Part shown: positions 42,905 through 51,816 of the stretch, piece by piece
How positions within the stretch are numbered: position 1 is the stretch's first letter
Layout of the letters: each line of letters opens with the position of its first letter
Assembly (NCBI RefSeq): GCF_030700285.1
Contig: NZ_JAUYZJ010000004.1
Span: 159,374-223,373, forward strand
Length of the DNA stretch: 64,000 nucleotides
Source: Methylobacterium sp. NEAU K
GTDB taxonomy: Bacteria > Pseudomonadota > Alphaproteobacteria > Rhizobiales > Beijerinckiaceae
Reading direction: 5' to 3'
The notes under the pieces: model-generated
The model's database searches: none
Told to the model about the DNA's origin: nothing
The model's input: the letters and a program-made list of their open reading frames with translations, nothing else
Translations under genes and position numbers: made by a program

Positions 42905-44296
42905 ATGCAGATCGCCCATAAGGCAGCCGGGACGCGGGTCGAAGCCGTGGCCGCCGAGATCCGCGAGCGGATCGCGGCTCGGCGGCTCGTCCCCGGTGTC
43001 CGGATCCCGTCGGTGCGCGCCTTCGCGGACGCCATGGGCGTGTCGAAATCGACCGTCGTGGAGGCCTATGACCGGCTGGCCGCCGAGGGCACGCTGGTGG
43101 CGCGCCCGGGCTCCGGCTTCTACGTCGCCGGCAAGACCCGGCCGCTCTCCCTCCAGGCGATGGGGCCCCGGCTCGACCGGATCGTCGATCCGCTCTGGAT
43201 CACGAGGCAGGCGCAGCAGGCCGGCTCCGACCAGCTCAAGCCGGGAGCCGGCTGGCTGCCGGATTCCTGGATGCCGCACGAGGCGATCCGGCGCGGCCTG
43301 CGCCGGGTGGCGCGGGGGGATCTCGCCGCGATGACTGACTACGACCGGCCCCTCGGCTACGAACCCCTGCGGGTCCAGATCGCCCGCAAGGTCGGTGAGA
43401 AGGGCGTCGGGGCCGAGCCGGACCAGATCGTACTGGTCGAATCGGCCACGCAGGCCCTCGACCTGGTCTGCCGTTTCCTGCTCCAGCCCGGCGACACGGT
43501 GCTCGTCGACGATCCCTGCTACTTCAATTTCCTGGCGCTGCTGCGGGCGCACCGGGTCGCGGTAGCCGGCGTGCCGCTGACCCCGGAGGGGCCGGACCTG
43601 CGGGCGCTGGCGGTCCTGCTCGAACGGCACCGGCCGCGGTTCTACCTCACCAACGCGGCGCTCCAGAACCCGACGGGGGCGAGCCTCGCCCCGGCCCTGG
43701 CCCACCGGCTGCTGAAGCTGTGCGAGGCGCACGACACCCTCATCGTCGAGGACGAGATCTTCGGCGACCTCGAGCCCGAGCCGGCTCCCCGGCTCGCGGG
43801 CTTCGACGGTCTGGAGCGGGTGATCCAGATCGGCAGCTTCTCGAAGACCCTGTCGGCGGCCGCGCGCTGCGGCTGGATCGCGCTCCGGGCCGACTGGGTG
43901 GAGCCGCTGGTTGATCTCAAGCTGGCGCTGAGCCTCGGCAACGGCCACGTCACGGCGGCGCTGGTGCACAGCCTGATCACCGAGGGCGCCTACCGCCGGC
44001 ACCTCGCCGAGACCCGCCGCCGGCTCGCCGGCGCGATGGTGGCCGCTTCCGCTGGCCTGCGCGCCTGCGGGTTGGAGCCCTGGGCGCAGCCCCGGGGCGG
44101 CTTCTTCCTGTGGATGCGCCTGCCTGACGGGCGCGACGGGGCCGAGGTGGCGCGCCGGGCGCTCGCCCAGGGCATGGTGCTGGCGCCGGGGACCGCCTTC
44201 AGCCTGTCCGACGACTGGAACGGCTACATGCGCTTCAACGTCGCCCATTGCGCCGATCCGCGCATCCGCCCGATCCTGCGCGAGGCGCTGGCTTGA
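42905..44296 (+). CDS. MocR-type GntR/aminotransferase-fold transcription regulator
   Basis: A winged-helix GntR domain (residues about 8-75, with RLVPGVRIPSVRAFADAMGV and KSTVVEAYDRLAAEG) is fused to a fold-type I PLP aminotransferase domain (about 105-463). The PLP lysine is in QIGSFSKTLSAAARCGWI and the conserved Asp in IVEDEIFGDLEP. Such proteins regulate, and often repress, amino-acid, vitamin B6 or polyamine genes. The divergent DUF1127/EamA unit is a likely target, as MocR regulators often control neighbouring exporters (inference). Confidence 0.9.
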   Translation: MQIAHKAAGTRVEAVAAEIRERIAARRLVPGVRIPSVRAFADAMGVSKSTVVEAYDRLAAEGTLVARPGSGFYVAGKTRPLSLQAMGPRLDRIVDPLWITRQAQQAGSDQLKPGAGWLPDSWMPHEAIRRGLRRVARGDLAAMTDYDRPLGYEPLRVQIARKVGEKGVGAEPDQIVLVESATQALDLVCRFLLQPGDTVLVDDPCYFNFLALLRAHRVAVAGVPLTPEGPDLRALAVLLERHRPRFYLTNAALQNPTGASLAPALAHRLLKLCEAHDTLIVEDEIFGDLEPEPAPRLAGFDGLERVIQIGSFSKTLSAAARCGWIALRADWVEPLVDLKLALSLGNGHVTAALVHSLITEGAYRRHLAETRRRLAGAMVAASAGLRACGLEPWAQPRGGFFLWMRLPDGRDGAEVARRALAQGMVLAPGTAFSLSDDWNGYMRFNVAHCADPRIRPILREALA

Positions 44297-44415
44297 GCGA
44301 GACCCGCCGAGCCATCCGGTTTCCGAATGATCGATTCGTAGCCGTTTCGTCTTCGCCCCGCTCGCGATGGCGGTGCGCGGCGAAGCCGACCGGAGCGTTC
44401 ATTTTGGAACCGGCG

Positions 44416-45813
44416 TCACGCCGGCAGGAGCAGTTCCGCCCGCAAGCCTCCCAGCTCCGAGCGTCCGAGTGTCAGGCTGCCGCCATAGAGTTCGGCGAGT
44501 TCGAGCGTGATCGGCAGCCCGAAGCCGTGGCCCGGCACGCCCTCGTCGAGGCGGCGCCCCCGGGCCATCACGGAAGCGGCGGCCTCGGCGTCGAGGCCCG
44601 GCCCGTCATCCTCCACCCGCATGCGCACGCCGCCGTCCCACGCAGCTGCCGACACCCGTACCCGGGCCCGGCACCAGCGGCAGGCATTGTCGACGAGATT
44701 GCCGAGCATCTCGTCGAGATCCTGCCCCTCGCAGGGCACCGTGAGGTCGTCCGGCACGGCGAGGTCGATCGCCAGACCTTTCTCGGCGTAGAGGCGCAGG
44801 AGCGCATCGCGCAGGTCCGCGACGCGAGGCGCCAGGGGCGTCCGCCCCCGGGCCGAGCCGGCAAGGGCTGCCGCCCGGGCCCGGCGCAGGTGATGGCGCA
44901 CGCGCCGGTCCATGTCGTCGACCTGACGGCGCAGCGCCCCGCCAGGATCGCGGGCGGGCTCGGCCAGCGCCATCGACAGGGTGGCCAGCGGCGTCTTGAG
45001 GGCGTGGGCGAGGTTGGCGACGTGCCCGCGGGCCCGTTCCAGGTTCTGTGCGTTCTGGTCCAGCAGCGCGTTGAGTTCCGCCACCACCGGCTCGATCTCG
45101 GCGGGCTGCTCCGCCGGCACCCGATCCCGCCTGCCGGCCCGCACCGCTGCGAGATCGGCCCGCAGGCGCTTCAGCGGCGCCAGCCCGAGGCGGACCTGGA
45201 GCGCCAGTCCGGCGATCAGGCAGAGGCCCAGCACCCCGAGAGCGAGGGCGAGGCTGGTCAGGGCCTCGCGCAGCGGGCCGAACAGAGCCACCCGCGGTGC
45301 CGCCGCGATGAGCGTCGCGGGTGGGCTTCCAGGTACGGTGAGGATGCGCAGGATCAGCGGCTCGCCCCGGGGCCCGGTGCCTTCGGCGGGGTGCGGGCGG
45401 CCGGGCTCGTCGTCGGGCCCCGGGTCCGACACGGCGATGTCGTGGCCCCGCAGGGAGCCCGAGCGAACGATTTCGACCCCGCGGCGCACCTCCCAGGCCC
45501 AGCCCGGGCCTTCCCGGTCGAATGGCGGCGCGTCGAGGTCCCGGGCGAGGAGGCCCGCTTCGAGCCCGGCCCGCAGGGCGACGATTTGCGCGTCGAGACG
45601 TCCCTCGATCTGCCCCCGGACGAAGCGGTGCAGGATCACCCCGATGGCGAGCCCGGCCACCACCAGGGCCGCCAGGACCAGCGCGAGGGCGGCCGCGAGC
45701 AGGCGTGTGCGCAGGGACCGGCGCGGCGGCGGCGGTTGAGGCCTTCGGGGTCCAGGCCCTTCCCGGCGCACAATCGGGATCCCCTTCGGGCGAGAACGCT
45801 CCGGCGGTGGCAT
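44416..45813 (-). CDS. sensor histidine kinase (PhoQ-like)
   Basis: Membrane two-component sensor of 465 residues: N-terminal helix (about 36-60), periplasmic sensor (about 60-165), second helix (about 170-195), HAMP, then the kinase. The phosphorylated His is in NLAHALKTPLATL; the N box is LGNLVDNACRWC and the G1 box is EDDGPGLD. The sensor region is neither Cys- nor Asp-rich enough to name a ligand. Its start overlaps the response-regulator stop as TGATG, so the two are translationally coupled. Confidence 0.92.
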   Translation of the reverse strand: MPPPERSRPKGIPIVRREGPGPRRPQPPPPRRSLRTRLLAAALALVLAALVVAGLAIGVILHRFVRGQIEGRLDAQIVALRAGLEAGLLARDLDAPPFDREGPGWAWEVRRGVEIVRSGSLRGHDIAVSDPGPDDEPGRPHPAEGTGPRGEPLILRILTVPGSPPATLIAAAPRVALFGPLREALTSLALALGVLGLCLIAGLALQVRLGLAPLKRLRADLAAVRAGRRDRVPAEQPAEIEPVVAELNALLDQNAQNLERARGHVANLAHALKTPLATLSMALAEPARDPGGALRRQVDDMDRRVRHHLRRARAAALAGSARGRTPLAPRVADLRDALLRLYAEKGLAIDLAVPDDLTVPCEGQDLDEMLGNLVDNACRWCRARVRVSAAAWDGGVRMRVEDDGPGLDAEAAASVMARGRRLDEGVPGHGFGLPITLELAELYGGSLTLGRSELGGLRAELLLPA

Positions 45814-46478
45814 CAGGCGGGATCTGCGTGCAGGCGGTAGCCGTGACCACGCACGCTCTCGATCCGGGCGGGGGCGATCTTCCGGCGCAGGCGGGTGATG
45901 ATCACCTCCACGGAGTTCGAATCGACATCCGCGTCGCCCTCGTAGACCCGCTCGATCAGGTGCGCGCGGGGCACGACCGCCTCGCGGTTCCGCATCAGGC
46001 AGGACAGGACCCGCCATTCCAGCCCGGTGAGCTTGAGCGGCAGGCCCTCGTGCTCGAAGGCGCCGAGCCCCGTATCGAAGTCGAGTGGGCCGCAGGTGAT
46101 CCGGCTCGCCCCGCCGCCCTGTGACCGGCGCACCAGGGCGCGCAGGCGGATCACCAACTCCTCCACCCGAAACGGCTTGACCACGTAGTCGTCCGCCCCG
46201 GCCTTGAAGGCGGCGACCTTGTCGCTCCAGCCGTCGCGGGCCGTGAGCACCAGGACAGGCATCGTCCGCCCGGCTCCCCGCCAGGCCTGCAGCACCGAGA
46301 CCCCGTCGCCCTTCGGCAGCCCGAGGTCGAGCACCACCGCGTCGTAGCCCTCGGTCTCGCCGAGATGCTGGGCGTCCTCGCCGTCCGAGGCCCGATCGAG
46401 GACGAAGTTCTCCGCGCGCAGCACCTTGGCCACCGCGTCGGCCAGGGCTCCGTCGTCCTCAACCAGCAGGATCTTCAA
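45813..46478 (-). CDS. OmpR/PhoP-type response regulator, TTG start
   Basis: Receiver domain (residues 1-115) with acidic pair in LLVEDDGALAD, phospho-acceptor Asp in AVVLDLGLPKGDG (near 51) and Lys in DDYVVKPF; winged-helix OmpR-type DNA-binding domain at about 125-220. The family N-terminus (KILLVEDD) starts right after TTG 46478, with AGGGGGG upstream, giving 221 residues; the ATG at 46565 would add 29 unrelated residues. Likely target: the divergent PepSY-like gene, 334 bp away (inference). Confidence 0.92.
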   Translation of the reverse strand: MKILLVEDDGALADAVAKVLRAENFVLDRASDGEDAQHLGETEGYDAVVLDLGLPKGDGVSVLQAWRGAGRTMPVLVLTARDGWSDKVAAFKAGADDYVVKPFRVEELVIRLRALVRRSQGGGASRITCGPLDFDTGLGAFEHEGLPLKLTGLEWRVLSCLMRNREAVVPRAHLIERVYEGDADVDSNSVEVIITRLRRKIAPARIESVRGHGYRLHADPA

Positions 46479-46812
46479 CCGTCCATCCCCCCTGTCCCGG
46501 CCTGTCGGCGGAAAACGTGCCGCACCAGGATCTTGCAGTCGTATCCTCAAGCGACGCATCCGCACGCCGCCGCCGGGGCGGCACTTGGCGGCATGGATCG
46601 AGATCCCGCCTCCAAGCCTTTGTGACGGCGCGCCTCTTACGTCTTGTTCCGAAGCGCTCGTGTTGTCAGACGCGTGGCCGTTCCGGCCAGGAGCGCTCTA
46701 CGGCCGCGGGTTTAACCGGGCCTGAACCGGGTGGTTCAGTCCGGATTTGAGGGGGAGCCCTACGAAGGGGTCACGGATCGTTCGGGTCCGGACCCTTGAG
46801 AGGCTTCAGCAG
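46479..46812. other. divergent regulatory region between two-component system and PepSY-like gene
   Basis: This 334 bp gap has no gene. It should hold both promoters. The most notable elements are GGTTTAACC (46709-46717) and the inverted repeat CTGAACC/GGTTCAG (46722-46739), together a plausible regulator-binding cluster. Confidence 0.5.
46722..46739. promoter_or_regulatory. candidate operator, 7 bp inverted repeat
   Basis: CTGAACC and GGTTCAG flank a 4 bp spacer, 74 bp before the PepSY-like gene; a second small palindrome GGTTTAACC lies 4 bp upstream. The response regulator next door is the natural candidate to bind here, unproven. Confidence 0.35.
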
Positions 46813-47490
46813 ATGAGCGACGACAAGACCATCGACGGCACCGCGCGGGCGATCCGGGAGCCGGCCCCCGGCGCCGTCCCGACGGTTGCCGAGAGAATCC
46901 CACGGCGGACCTGGGTGGTGGGTGCCGTTGCGGTGCCGCTGGCTTTGGGGGCGGCGGGCCTGTCCCTGGCGCAGGGCACGGCGTTCCAGCCGACCCCGGT
47001 CGAGCCTGTGGCGATCCGGGCGCTGGCTCCTTCGAGCGCGACCGCCATCAAGGGCGAGGTCGCCGAGATCTTCGGCAACAAGTTCGTGGTCCAGGACCCC
47101 ACCGGCCGGGTGCTGGTCGAGACCGGCCGCGAGGGCGAGGGCGGCACGCTCGTCGCCAAGGGCGAGGCCGTGACCGTGCAGGGCCGTTACGAGACCGGCT
47201 TCCTCCGTGCTGGCGTCCTGACGCATGGCGATGGGCGCAAGGTCGTGCTCCGGCCTGCGGGCGGCCCGCCGATGGGCAGCCTGGACTGGGCCAAGGACAG
47301 GCTTGGCCTCGGTCCGACACCCGACGTGGCCGCCCTCACCGCCGCCGTCCAGGCGGCCGGCTACGGTGACGTGCGCGTCACCGGCCGCGGCCCGCGCCAT
47401 CTCGAAGTAGCGGCCAAGGACCGGGACGGGCGCGAGCACCAGCTCCATGTCGGCTTCGACGGGCAGGTCCGCGAGCGTCCGCTGCTGTGA
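46813..47490 (+). CDS. membrane-anchored OB-fold and PepSY-like protein
   Basis: The 225-residue protein has a cytoplasmic N-terminus and one membrane helix (about 35-55: TWVVGAVAVPLALGAAGLSL). An OB-like domain follows (about 75-140, including IKGEVAEIFGNKFVVQDPTG), then a C-terminal PepSY-like half-domain (about 165-225: DVAALTAAVQAAGYGDVRVT, ending in HVGFDGQVRERPLL). PepSY-type proteins are often encoded beside PhoPQ-like systems and respond to envelope or metal stress. Met 46813 is chosen; an upstream Met at 46747 lacks support. Confidence 0.7.
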   Translation: MSDDKTIDGTARAIREPAPGAVPTVAERIPRRTWVVGAVAVPLALGAAGLSLAQGTAFQPTPVEPVAIRALAPSSATAIKGEVAEIFGNKFVVQDPTGRVLVETGREGEGGTLVAKGEAVTVQGRYETGFLRAGVLTHGDGRKVVLRPAGGPPMGSLDWAKDRLGLGPTPDVAALTAAVQAAGYGDVRVTGRGPRHLEVAAKDRDGREHQLHVGFDGQVRERPLL

Positions 47491-47573
47491 GCCCGGTGCC
47501 GGCGGGCACAGCATGCAACCGTTTCCGCCCTGCCGCGTCCTCCTGTCTCTCACCCGGTCAGGAGGCGCGCACC

Positions 47574-47864
47574 GTGGAACCGATGAAGCCGATGGAACCC
47601 ATGAAGCCGATGAAGGGCATGGAGCCCTGGTGGCCGAAGGACCTGGGCGACCCCGCGACAAGCGGTGCCCAGAACGGGATGAAATACGCGTTCTTCCCGG
47701 ACAAGCACCGTCTCCTGATCGAGCGCGACGACCAAGTCTCGACCTACGATAGCGGCGACCACCGGATCGGCGGCGTCTCGCAATCGGATGGCGCCTCAAA
47801 ATCGCTGACCTTCGCCAGCCAGAGCGGCGACGTGGATCTCGCCTCCCTCAAGAAGCTCGGCTGA
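47574..47864 (+). CDS. hypothetical protein with Met-Glu-Pro-Met-Lys-Pro repeat N-terminus
   Basis: A GTG start at 47574 has AGGAGG 8 nt before it. The 96-residue product opens with a repetitive (V)EPMKPMEPMKPMKGMEPWW segment, followed by a small domain (KYAFFPDKHRLLIERDDQVS, then TYDSGDHRIGGVSQ). No signal peptide is seen. The repeat is encoded by a near-tandem 12 bp unit (GAACCSATGAAGCC-type). Function unknown; 83 bp after the PepSY-like gene and possibly co-transcribed. Confidence 0.7.
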   Translation: MEPMKPMEPMKPMKGMEPWWPKDLGDPATSGAQNGMKYAFFPDKHRLLIERDDQVSTYDSGDHRIGGVSQSDGASKSLTFASQSGDVDLASLKKLG

Positions 47865-48298
47865 GCAAGTAGCTCGGCTGAGATTGTGTTCGACGCAGCC
47901 GTTCCCATGCTCGGGATCTGCCCGCCTCGACCTCATCGCGAGGCGCGTCCGCTGAGCGGGTGCCGCTAAGGAGCCCTCCATCTGCCTCCGGCTCTTGATG
48001 GGAGATCGGTCTATGAAATTTCGCGATTTCTCAAATCTGTACTCCTGTCGCGACGTGGCGGAATTCCCATAGGCGACCCCGTCGTTCCGGACCCGCCTGC
48101 GGCGCCCCGGAACGACGGGGTGGATGCTTGGCCGTCCGTGCAAGTCTCGAGCGCTCGCGTGAGTAGGATGTCCAAATGGGATTGCGCCGGGACAGGTCGG
48201 GAGCGAGCCCTCTTTGTCCCAGCCGGCTTCCCCTTCGACAGAGAGCCCTCTAAGCCCGGGCCGGCCATGCAAGCCCTCTCGCCGATCTGTGTAAGACC
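47865..48298. other. 434 bp region without a gene
   Basis: Nothing coding is convincing here. It contains a perfect 15 bp inverted repeat (48076-48121) and presumably the promoter of the ABC exporter gene. Confidence 0.5.
48076..48121. repeat. perfect 15 bp inverted repeat
   Basis: ACCCCGTCGTTCCGG (48076-48090) and CCGGAACGACGGGGT (48107-48121) are exact reverse complements with a 16 nt loop. No T tract follows, so it is not a classical terminator; it resembles the CCCGTCATTCCGG-type palindromic repeats of this group. Confidence 0.75.
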
Positions 48299-50050
48299 AT
48301 GCGCGCGCTGATCGACCTCGTTCTCGCCATGCGGGTGCGCGATCGACACCGCCTCGCGTTGATCGCACTCGGGCTCGCGGTCGCGGCTCTGTTGGAGGTG
48401 GTCGGCGTCGCCTCGGTGATCCCGTTCCTGACGCTGGTCGGCGATCCGTCGGCCGCGACCCGAGTCCCCTATCTCGCCCAGGCCCGAACGTTCCTCGGGC
48501 TCGCCGACGAGCGCAGCTTCCTGCTGGTGACCGGTGCGGCGGCGCTCACGGCGATTCTGACCACCGCGGTGGTCAATGCCGGACTGACCTACGCGCAGCT
48601 CCGGTTCACGCATCTCGCCGGCTACGGCTTCAGCCGGCGCCTGCTGTTCCGCTACCTCGACCGCGAGCGGCTGTTCTTCACCCGGGCCAACAGCGCCGAA
48701 CTCGCCAAGAACGTGCTCTCCGAGACCGACCGGCTGGTGGTGGGGGCGCTGACGCCTGCTACCGTGCTCGCCTCGCGGGCGACCTCGGCGCTCGCCGTGA
48801 TCGTGTTCCTGCTGGCCTACGCGCCGCAGCTCGCGCTGATCCTGGGCGGCGGCTTCGGCGGGCTCTATGTCGGGATCTACCTCGTGATGCGAGCCCGGCT
48901 CGCCCGGCTCGGGAGCCGCTCGGTAGCCGACAACGAGGCGCGGTTCCGGATCGTGCAGGAGACCTTCGGGGCGCTCACCGAGCTGAAGCTCTACGGCCGC
49001 GCGGAGGCCTTCGCGGGCCGCTTCGACGGCCCCGCGCGCGCCTACGCCGTCGCCACAGCGGCGAGCCTGCTCACCGGCCAGATGCCGCGCTTCGTGATCG
49101 AGGCCCTGGCGTTCGGCGGCGTGATCGTGGTCGTGCTGTTCGCGCTCGCCCAAGGTCTCGACGTCGCGGGGATCCTGCCGCTGCTGGGCCTGTTCGCCTT
49201 CGCGGGCTACCGCATGCTCCCGGCCTTCCAGAACATCTTCACGTCGGTTGCGCTGCTGCGCTTCACCATGCCGGCTGTGCGGGTGATCGTCGATGAACTC
49301 GCCGACGAGCGGAGCCCCGTACCCCGCACGGACCGGCGCCTCCCGTTTGCGAAGGCCATCCGGCTGGAGGGGGTCGGCTTCGATTATGCCACCGGCCAGC
49401 CGGCGCTCGCCGGCATCGACCTGACAATCCCGGTCAACACCACGGTCGGGCTCGCCGGCCGCACTGGCGCGGGCAAATCGACCCTCGCCGGGCTGCTCCT
49501 CGGGGTGCTCCGCCCGAGCGCGGGCCGGATCACCGTCGACGGGCGGGTGCTCGATGCCGGCGCCCTCCCCGCTTGGCAGAACCGCATCGGCTACGTCCCG
49601 CAGGACGTGTTTCTGGTGGACGGCACGGTCGCCGAGAACATCGCACTCGGCCTCAACACGCCGGACCTCGCCGCCGTAGAGCGGGCCGCCCGGCTTGCGG
49701 GCGCCCACGACTTCGTGGCGTCCCTCCCGCACGGCTATGCGGAGCGGGTCGGCGAGCGCGGGGCGCGACTCTCGGGCGGCCAGCGCCAGCGCATCGGAAT
49801 CGCCCGGGCGCTCTACCACGAGCCCGACGTGATCGTATTCGACGAGGCGACCTCGGCCCTCGACGACGAGACCCAGGCAGCGGTGATGCGGGCGCTGCGG
49901 GCGCTCTCGGGCCGCCGCACGCTGATCCTGATCGCCCACCGGCTGTCGACCCTGGAGGGGGCCGACGCGATCCACGTCCTGGAAGCGGGCCGGCTCGTCG
50001 CCTCCGGGCCGCCGGACACGGTCCTGCCGGGGCTTGGGACGGCGGCGTGA
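48299..50050 (+). CDS. ABC exporter, fused permease and ATPase (PglK/MsbA-like)
   Basis: A 583-residue half-transporter. Six membrane helices span residues 15-310; the first, with ALLEVVGVASVIPFLTLVGD, resembles PglK, the flippase of lipid-linked oligosaccharides. The ATPase has Walker A GRTGAGKST (near 388), signature LSGGQRQR (near 490), Walker B VIVFDEATSALD and the H-loop AHR. It probably flips a lipid-linked glycan or exports a lipid; the substrate is unproven. No glycosyltransferase cluster adjoins it, but an aldose-epimerase homologue follows 73 bp later. Confidence 0.87.
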   Translation: MRALIDLVLAMRVRDRHRLALIALGLAVAALLEVVGVASVIPFLTLVGDPSAATRVPYLAQARTFLGLADERSFLLVTGAAALTAILTTAVVNAGLTYAQLRFTHLAGYGFSRRLLFRYLDRERLFFTRANSAELAKNVLSETDRLVVGALTPATVLASRATSALAVIVFLLAYAPQLALILGGGFGGLYVGIYLVMRARLARLGSRSVADNEARFRIVQETFGALTELKLYGRAEAFAGRFDGPARAYAVATAASLLTGQMPRFVIEALAFGGVIVVVLFALAQGLDVAGILPLLGLFAFAGYRMLPAFQNIFTSVALLRFTMPAVRVIVDELADERSPVPRTDRRLPFAKAIRLEGVGFDYATGQPALAGIDLTIPVNTTVGLAGRTGAGKSTLAGLLLGVLRPSAGRITVDGRVLDAGALPAWQNRIGYVPQDVFLVDGTVAENIALGLNTPDLAAVERAARLAGAHDFVASLPHGYAERVGERGARLSGGQRQRIGIARALYHEPDVIVFDEATSALDDETQAAVMRALRALSGRRTLILIAHRLSTLEGADAIHVLEAGRLVASGPPDTVLPGLGTAA

Positions 50051-50123
50051 GGCGACGCCCTCCCCTTGCGCTCCGGCCTGCGTCCGTTACCTCGGTGCTC
50101 CGAGGACCGACCGGGAGCCCCGC

Positions 50124-50999
50124 TTGAGCACGCGCATCGACCTCACCGCCCCGGACGGCACGGCGGCCGTACTCTCCACCCACGGGGCCGAGCCGGTGTC
50201 CTGGCAGGTCGGCGGCACCGAATACCTCTGGAGCGGCGACCCGGCACACTGGAACCGCCACGCCCCATGGCTCTTTCCGGTGGTCGGCGCCTCGGCGGGC
50301 GGCCACGTGACGGTCGGGTCCCGCAGCTACCCGATGGCGCAGCACGGCTTCGCCCGGGACCTGCCGTTCTCGGTGGTGGAACGCAGCGCCGATGCGGTGA
50401 CGCTGCGGCTCGCCGACGGGCCGGAGACCCGGGCGCATTACCCCTTCGCGTTCCGGCTCGACGTCGCCGCCCGGGTCCGCCCGGCCGGCCTCGACCTCGA
50501 CGTGACCGTGGTCAACCCCGGTGCCGATCCGCTGCCCTACGCCCTCGGGTTCCATCCGGCCTTCCCATGGCCCTTCGCGGGCGGCAGGCGCGCCCGCGAA
50601 GGCGGCTACGCGGTGGACTTCGAGCACCCGGAGCGCCCGTCCGCGCCCCAGGTGGGCCCCGGCGGCCTGCTGCTGCGCGCGGAGCAGCCGATCCCCATCG
50701 CGGGCGACACCCTGCCCCTCGATCCCGACATGTTCACCGAGGCGCTGGTGTTCCGGAACGCGCGGAGCCGCCGGATGCGCTTCGCGGGCCCCGGCAAAGC
50801 GATCCGCATGGAGGTCGAGGATTTCCCGCATCTCGCGGTCTGGACGAAGCCCACCGCGCCGTTCCTGTCGCTCGAATGCTGGACCGGCTACGCCGACTGG
50901 GCGGATTTCTCCGGCCCCCTCCAGGAGCGCGATTCCCAGCGCCTGCTGCCGCCGGGGGCCGAGGCGCGCCACGGCATCCGCCTGACGCTGGAAGGCTAG
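50124..50999 (+). CDS. aldose 1-epimerase family protein (LacX-like)
   Basis: A 291-residue beta-sandwich enzyme of the galactose-mutarotase superfamily. Conserved active-site elements are the His in MAQHGFARD, the His in GFHPAFPWPF and the acidic region near TKPTAPFLSLECWTG. The sequence is closer to the LacX/YeaD-type group than to GalM, so the sugar, perhaps phosphorylated, is uncertain. TTG 50124 is the likely start, with GGGAG 6 nt upstream; an ATG at 50034 would overlap the ABC gene. Confidence 0.87.
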   Translation: MSTRIDLTAPDGTAAVLSTHGAEPVSWQVGGTEYLWSGDPAHWNRHAPWLFPVVGASAGGHVTVGSRSYPMAQHGFARDLPFSVVERSADAVTLRLADGPETRAHYPFAFRLDVAARVRPAGLDLDVTVVNPGADPLPYALGFHPAFPWPFAGGRRAREGGYAVDFEHPERPSAPQVGPGGLLLRAEQPIPIAGDTLPLDPDMFTEALVFRNARSRRMRFAGPGKAIRMEVEDFPHLAVWTKPTAPFLSLECWTGYADWADFSGPLQERDSQRLLPPGAEARHGIRLTLEG

Positions 51000-51002
51000 G
51001 GG

Positions 51003-51722
51003 TTGCGCGTCTGGGTCGCCCGGCCCGAACCGGGGGCTGCCCGGACCGGCGCAGCGCTCGCGGCCTGCGGGCATGTGCCCCTGGTGGCGCCCGTCCTGGT
51101 GGTGCGGCCGACCGGCGAGAGGCCCCCCGACGGTTCCTTCGACGCGCTGTTGCTCACCAGCACCAACGCGGTGCCGGCACTCAAGGACGCGGCGTCTCTG
51201 CGCGGCCTGCCGGTCTTCGCAGTCGGTCCCCGAACCGCCGCGGTTGCGATCCGGGCCGGGCTCGGGCCGGTGTGGGAGGGGCCGGGCGACGCGGGCGGGC
51301 TCGCCGCCCGCGTCGCCGAATCGCTCCCCCCGGGCGCACGCCTGCTCCACGCGGCCGGGGCCGAGCGCAAGCGCGAGCCCGCGGCGGCTCTGGCGGCGGC
51401 CGGTTTCCGGGTGACGGTCTTCGTCGCCTACGCGGCGGAAGCCGTGCCCGCCCTGCCCGGACCGGTGGCGGATGCGCTGGCGGGCGGGAGCCTCGACGCC
51501 GCCCTACATTATTCCCGGCGCAGTGCCGCCGTGGCACTCGCGCTCGCGGAGGGATCGGGCCACGGCGGAGCTTTCCGCCGCCTGAGGCATTACTGCCTGT
51601 CGGCGGATGTTGCATTCCCCCTGGAAGCGGCCGGCGTCGCGGTCCATTTCGTGGCTGTTCGACCGCGGGAAACGGACCTGCTCGATGCCCTGACGCCGCG
51701 CCTCGGCGACGGCGCGCGGTGA
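51003..51722 (+). CDS. hemD: uroporphyrinogen-III synthase
   Basis: Closes and inverts ring D of hydroxymethylbilane to form uroporphyrinogen III, the branch point to heme, cobalamin and, in photosynthetic relatives, bacteriochlorophyll. The 239-residue protein shows the two-domain HemD pattern: N-terminal VWVARPEPGA, middle DALLLTSTNAVPAL and FAVGPRTA, then VAYAAEAVPAL and ALHYSRRSAA. Its TTG start is 3 bp after the epimerase stop. hemC, usually adjacent, is not here. The hemD/mitofilin/hemY order supports the call. Confidence 0.88.
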   Translation: MRVWVARPEPGAARTGAALAACGHVPLVAPVLVVRPTGERPPDGSFDALLLTSTNAVPALKDAASLRGLPVFAVGPRTAAVAIRAGLGPVWEGPGDAGGLAARVAESLPPGARLLHAAGAERKREPAAALAAAGFRVTVFVAYAAEAVPALPGPVADALAGGSLDAALHYSRRSAAVALALAEGSGHGGAFRRLRHYCLSADVAFPLEAAGVAVHFVAVRPRETDLLDALTPRLGDGAR

Positions 51723-51816
51723 CAGGGGAAGACAGTCGCCGTATCTCGCCCTCGCGCCCGGTGCCGCCGTGGTGCTAGGGGGGCGCGGCGACGCCGAAGA
51801 GTTGGAGGACTTGCCC

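Noticed and set aside
48011..49975. A 654-residue minus-strand frame opposite the ABC exporter
   Set aside because: Antisense shadow of a clear ABC transporter; charged low-complexity content and no domain.
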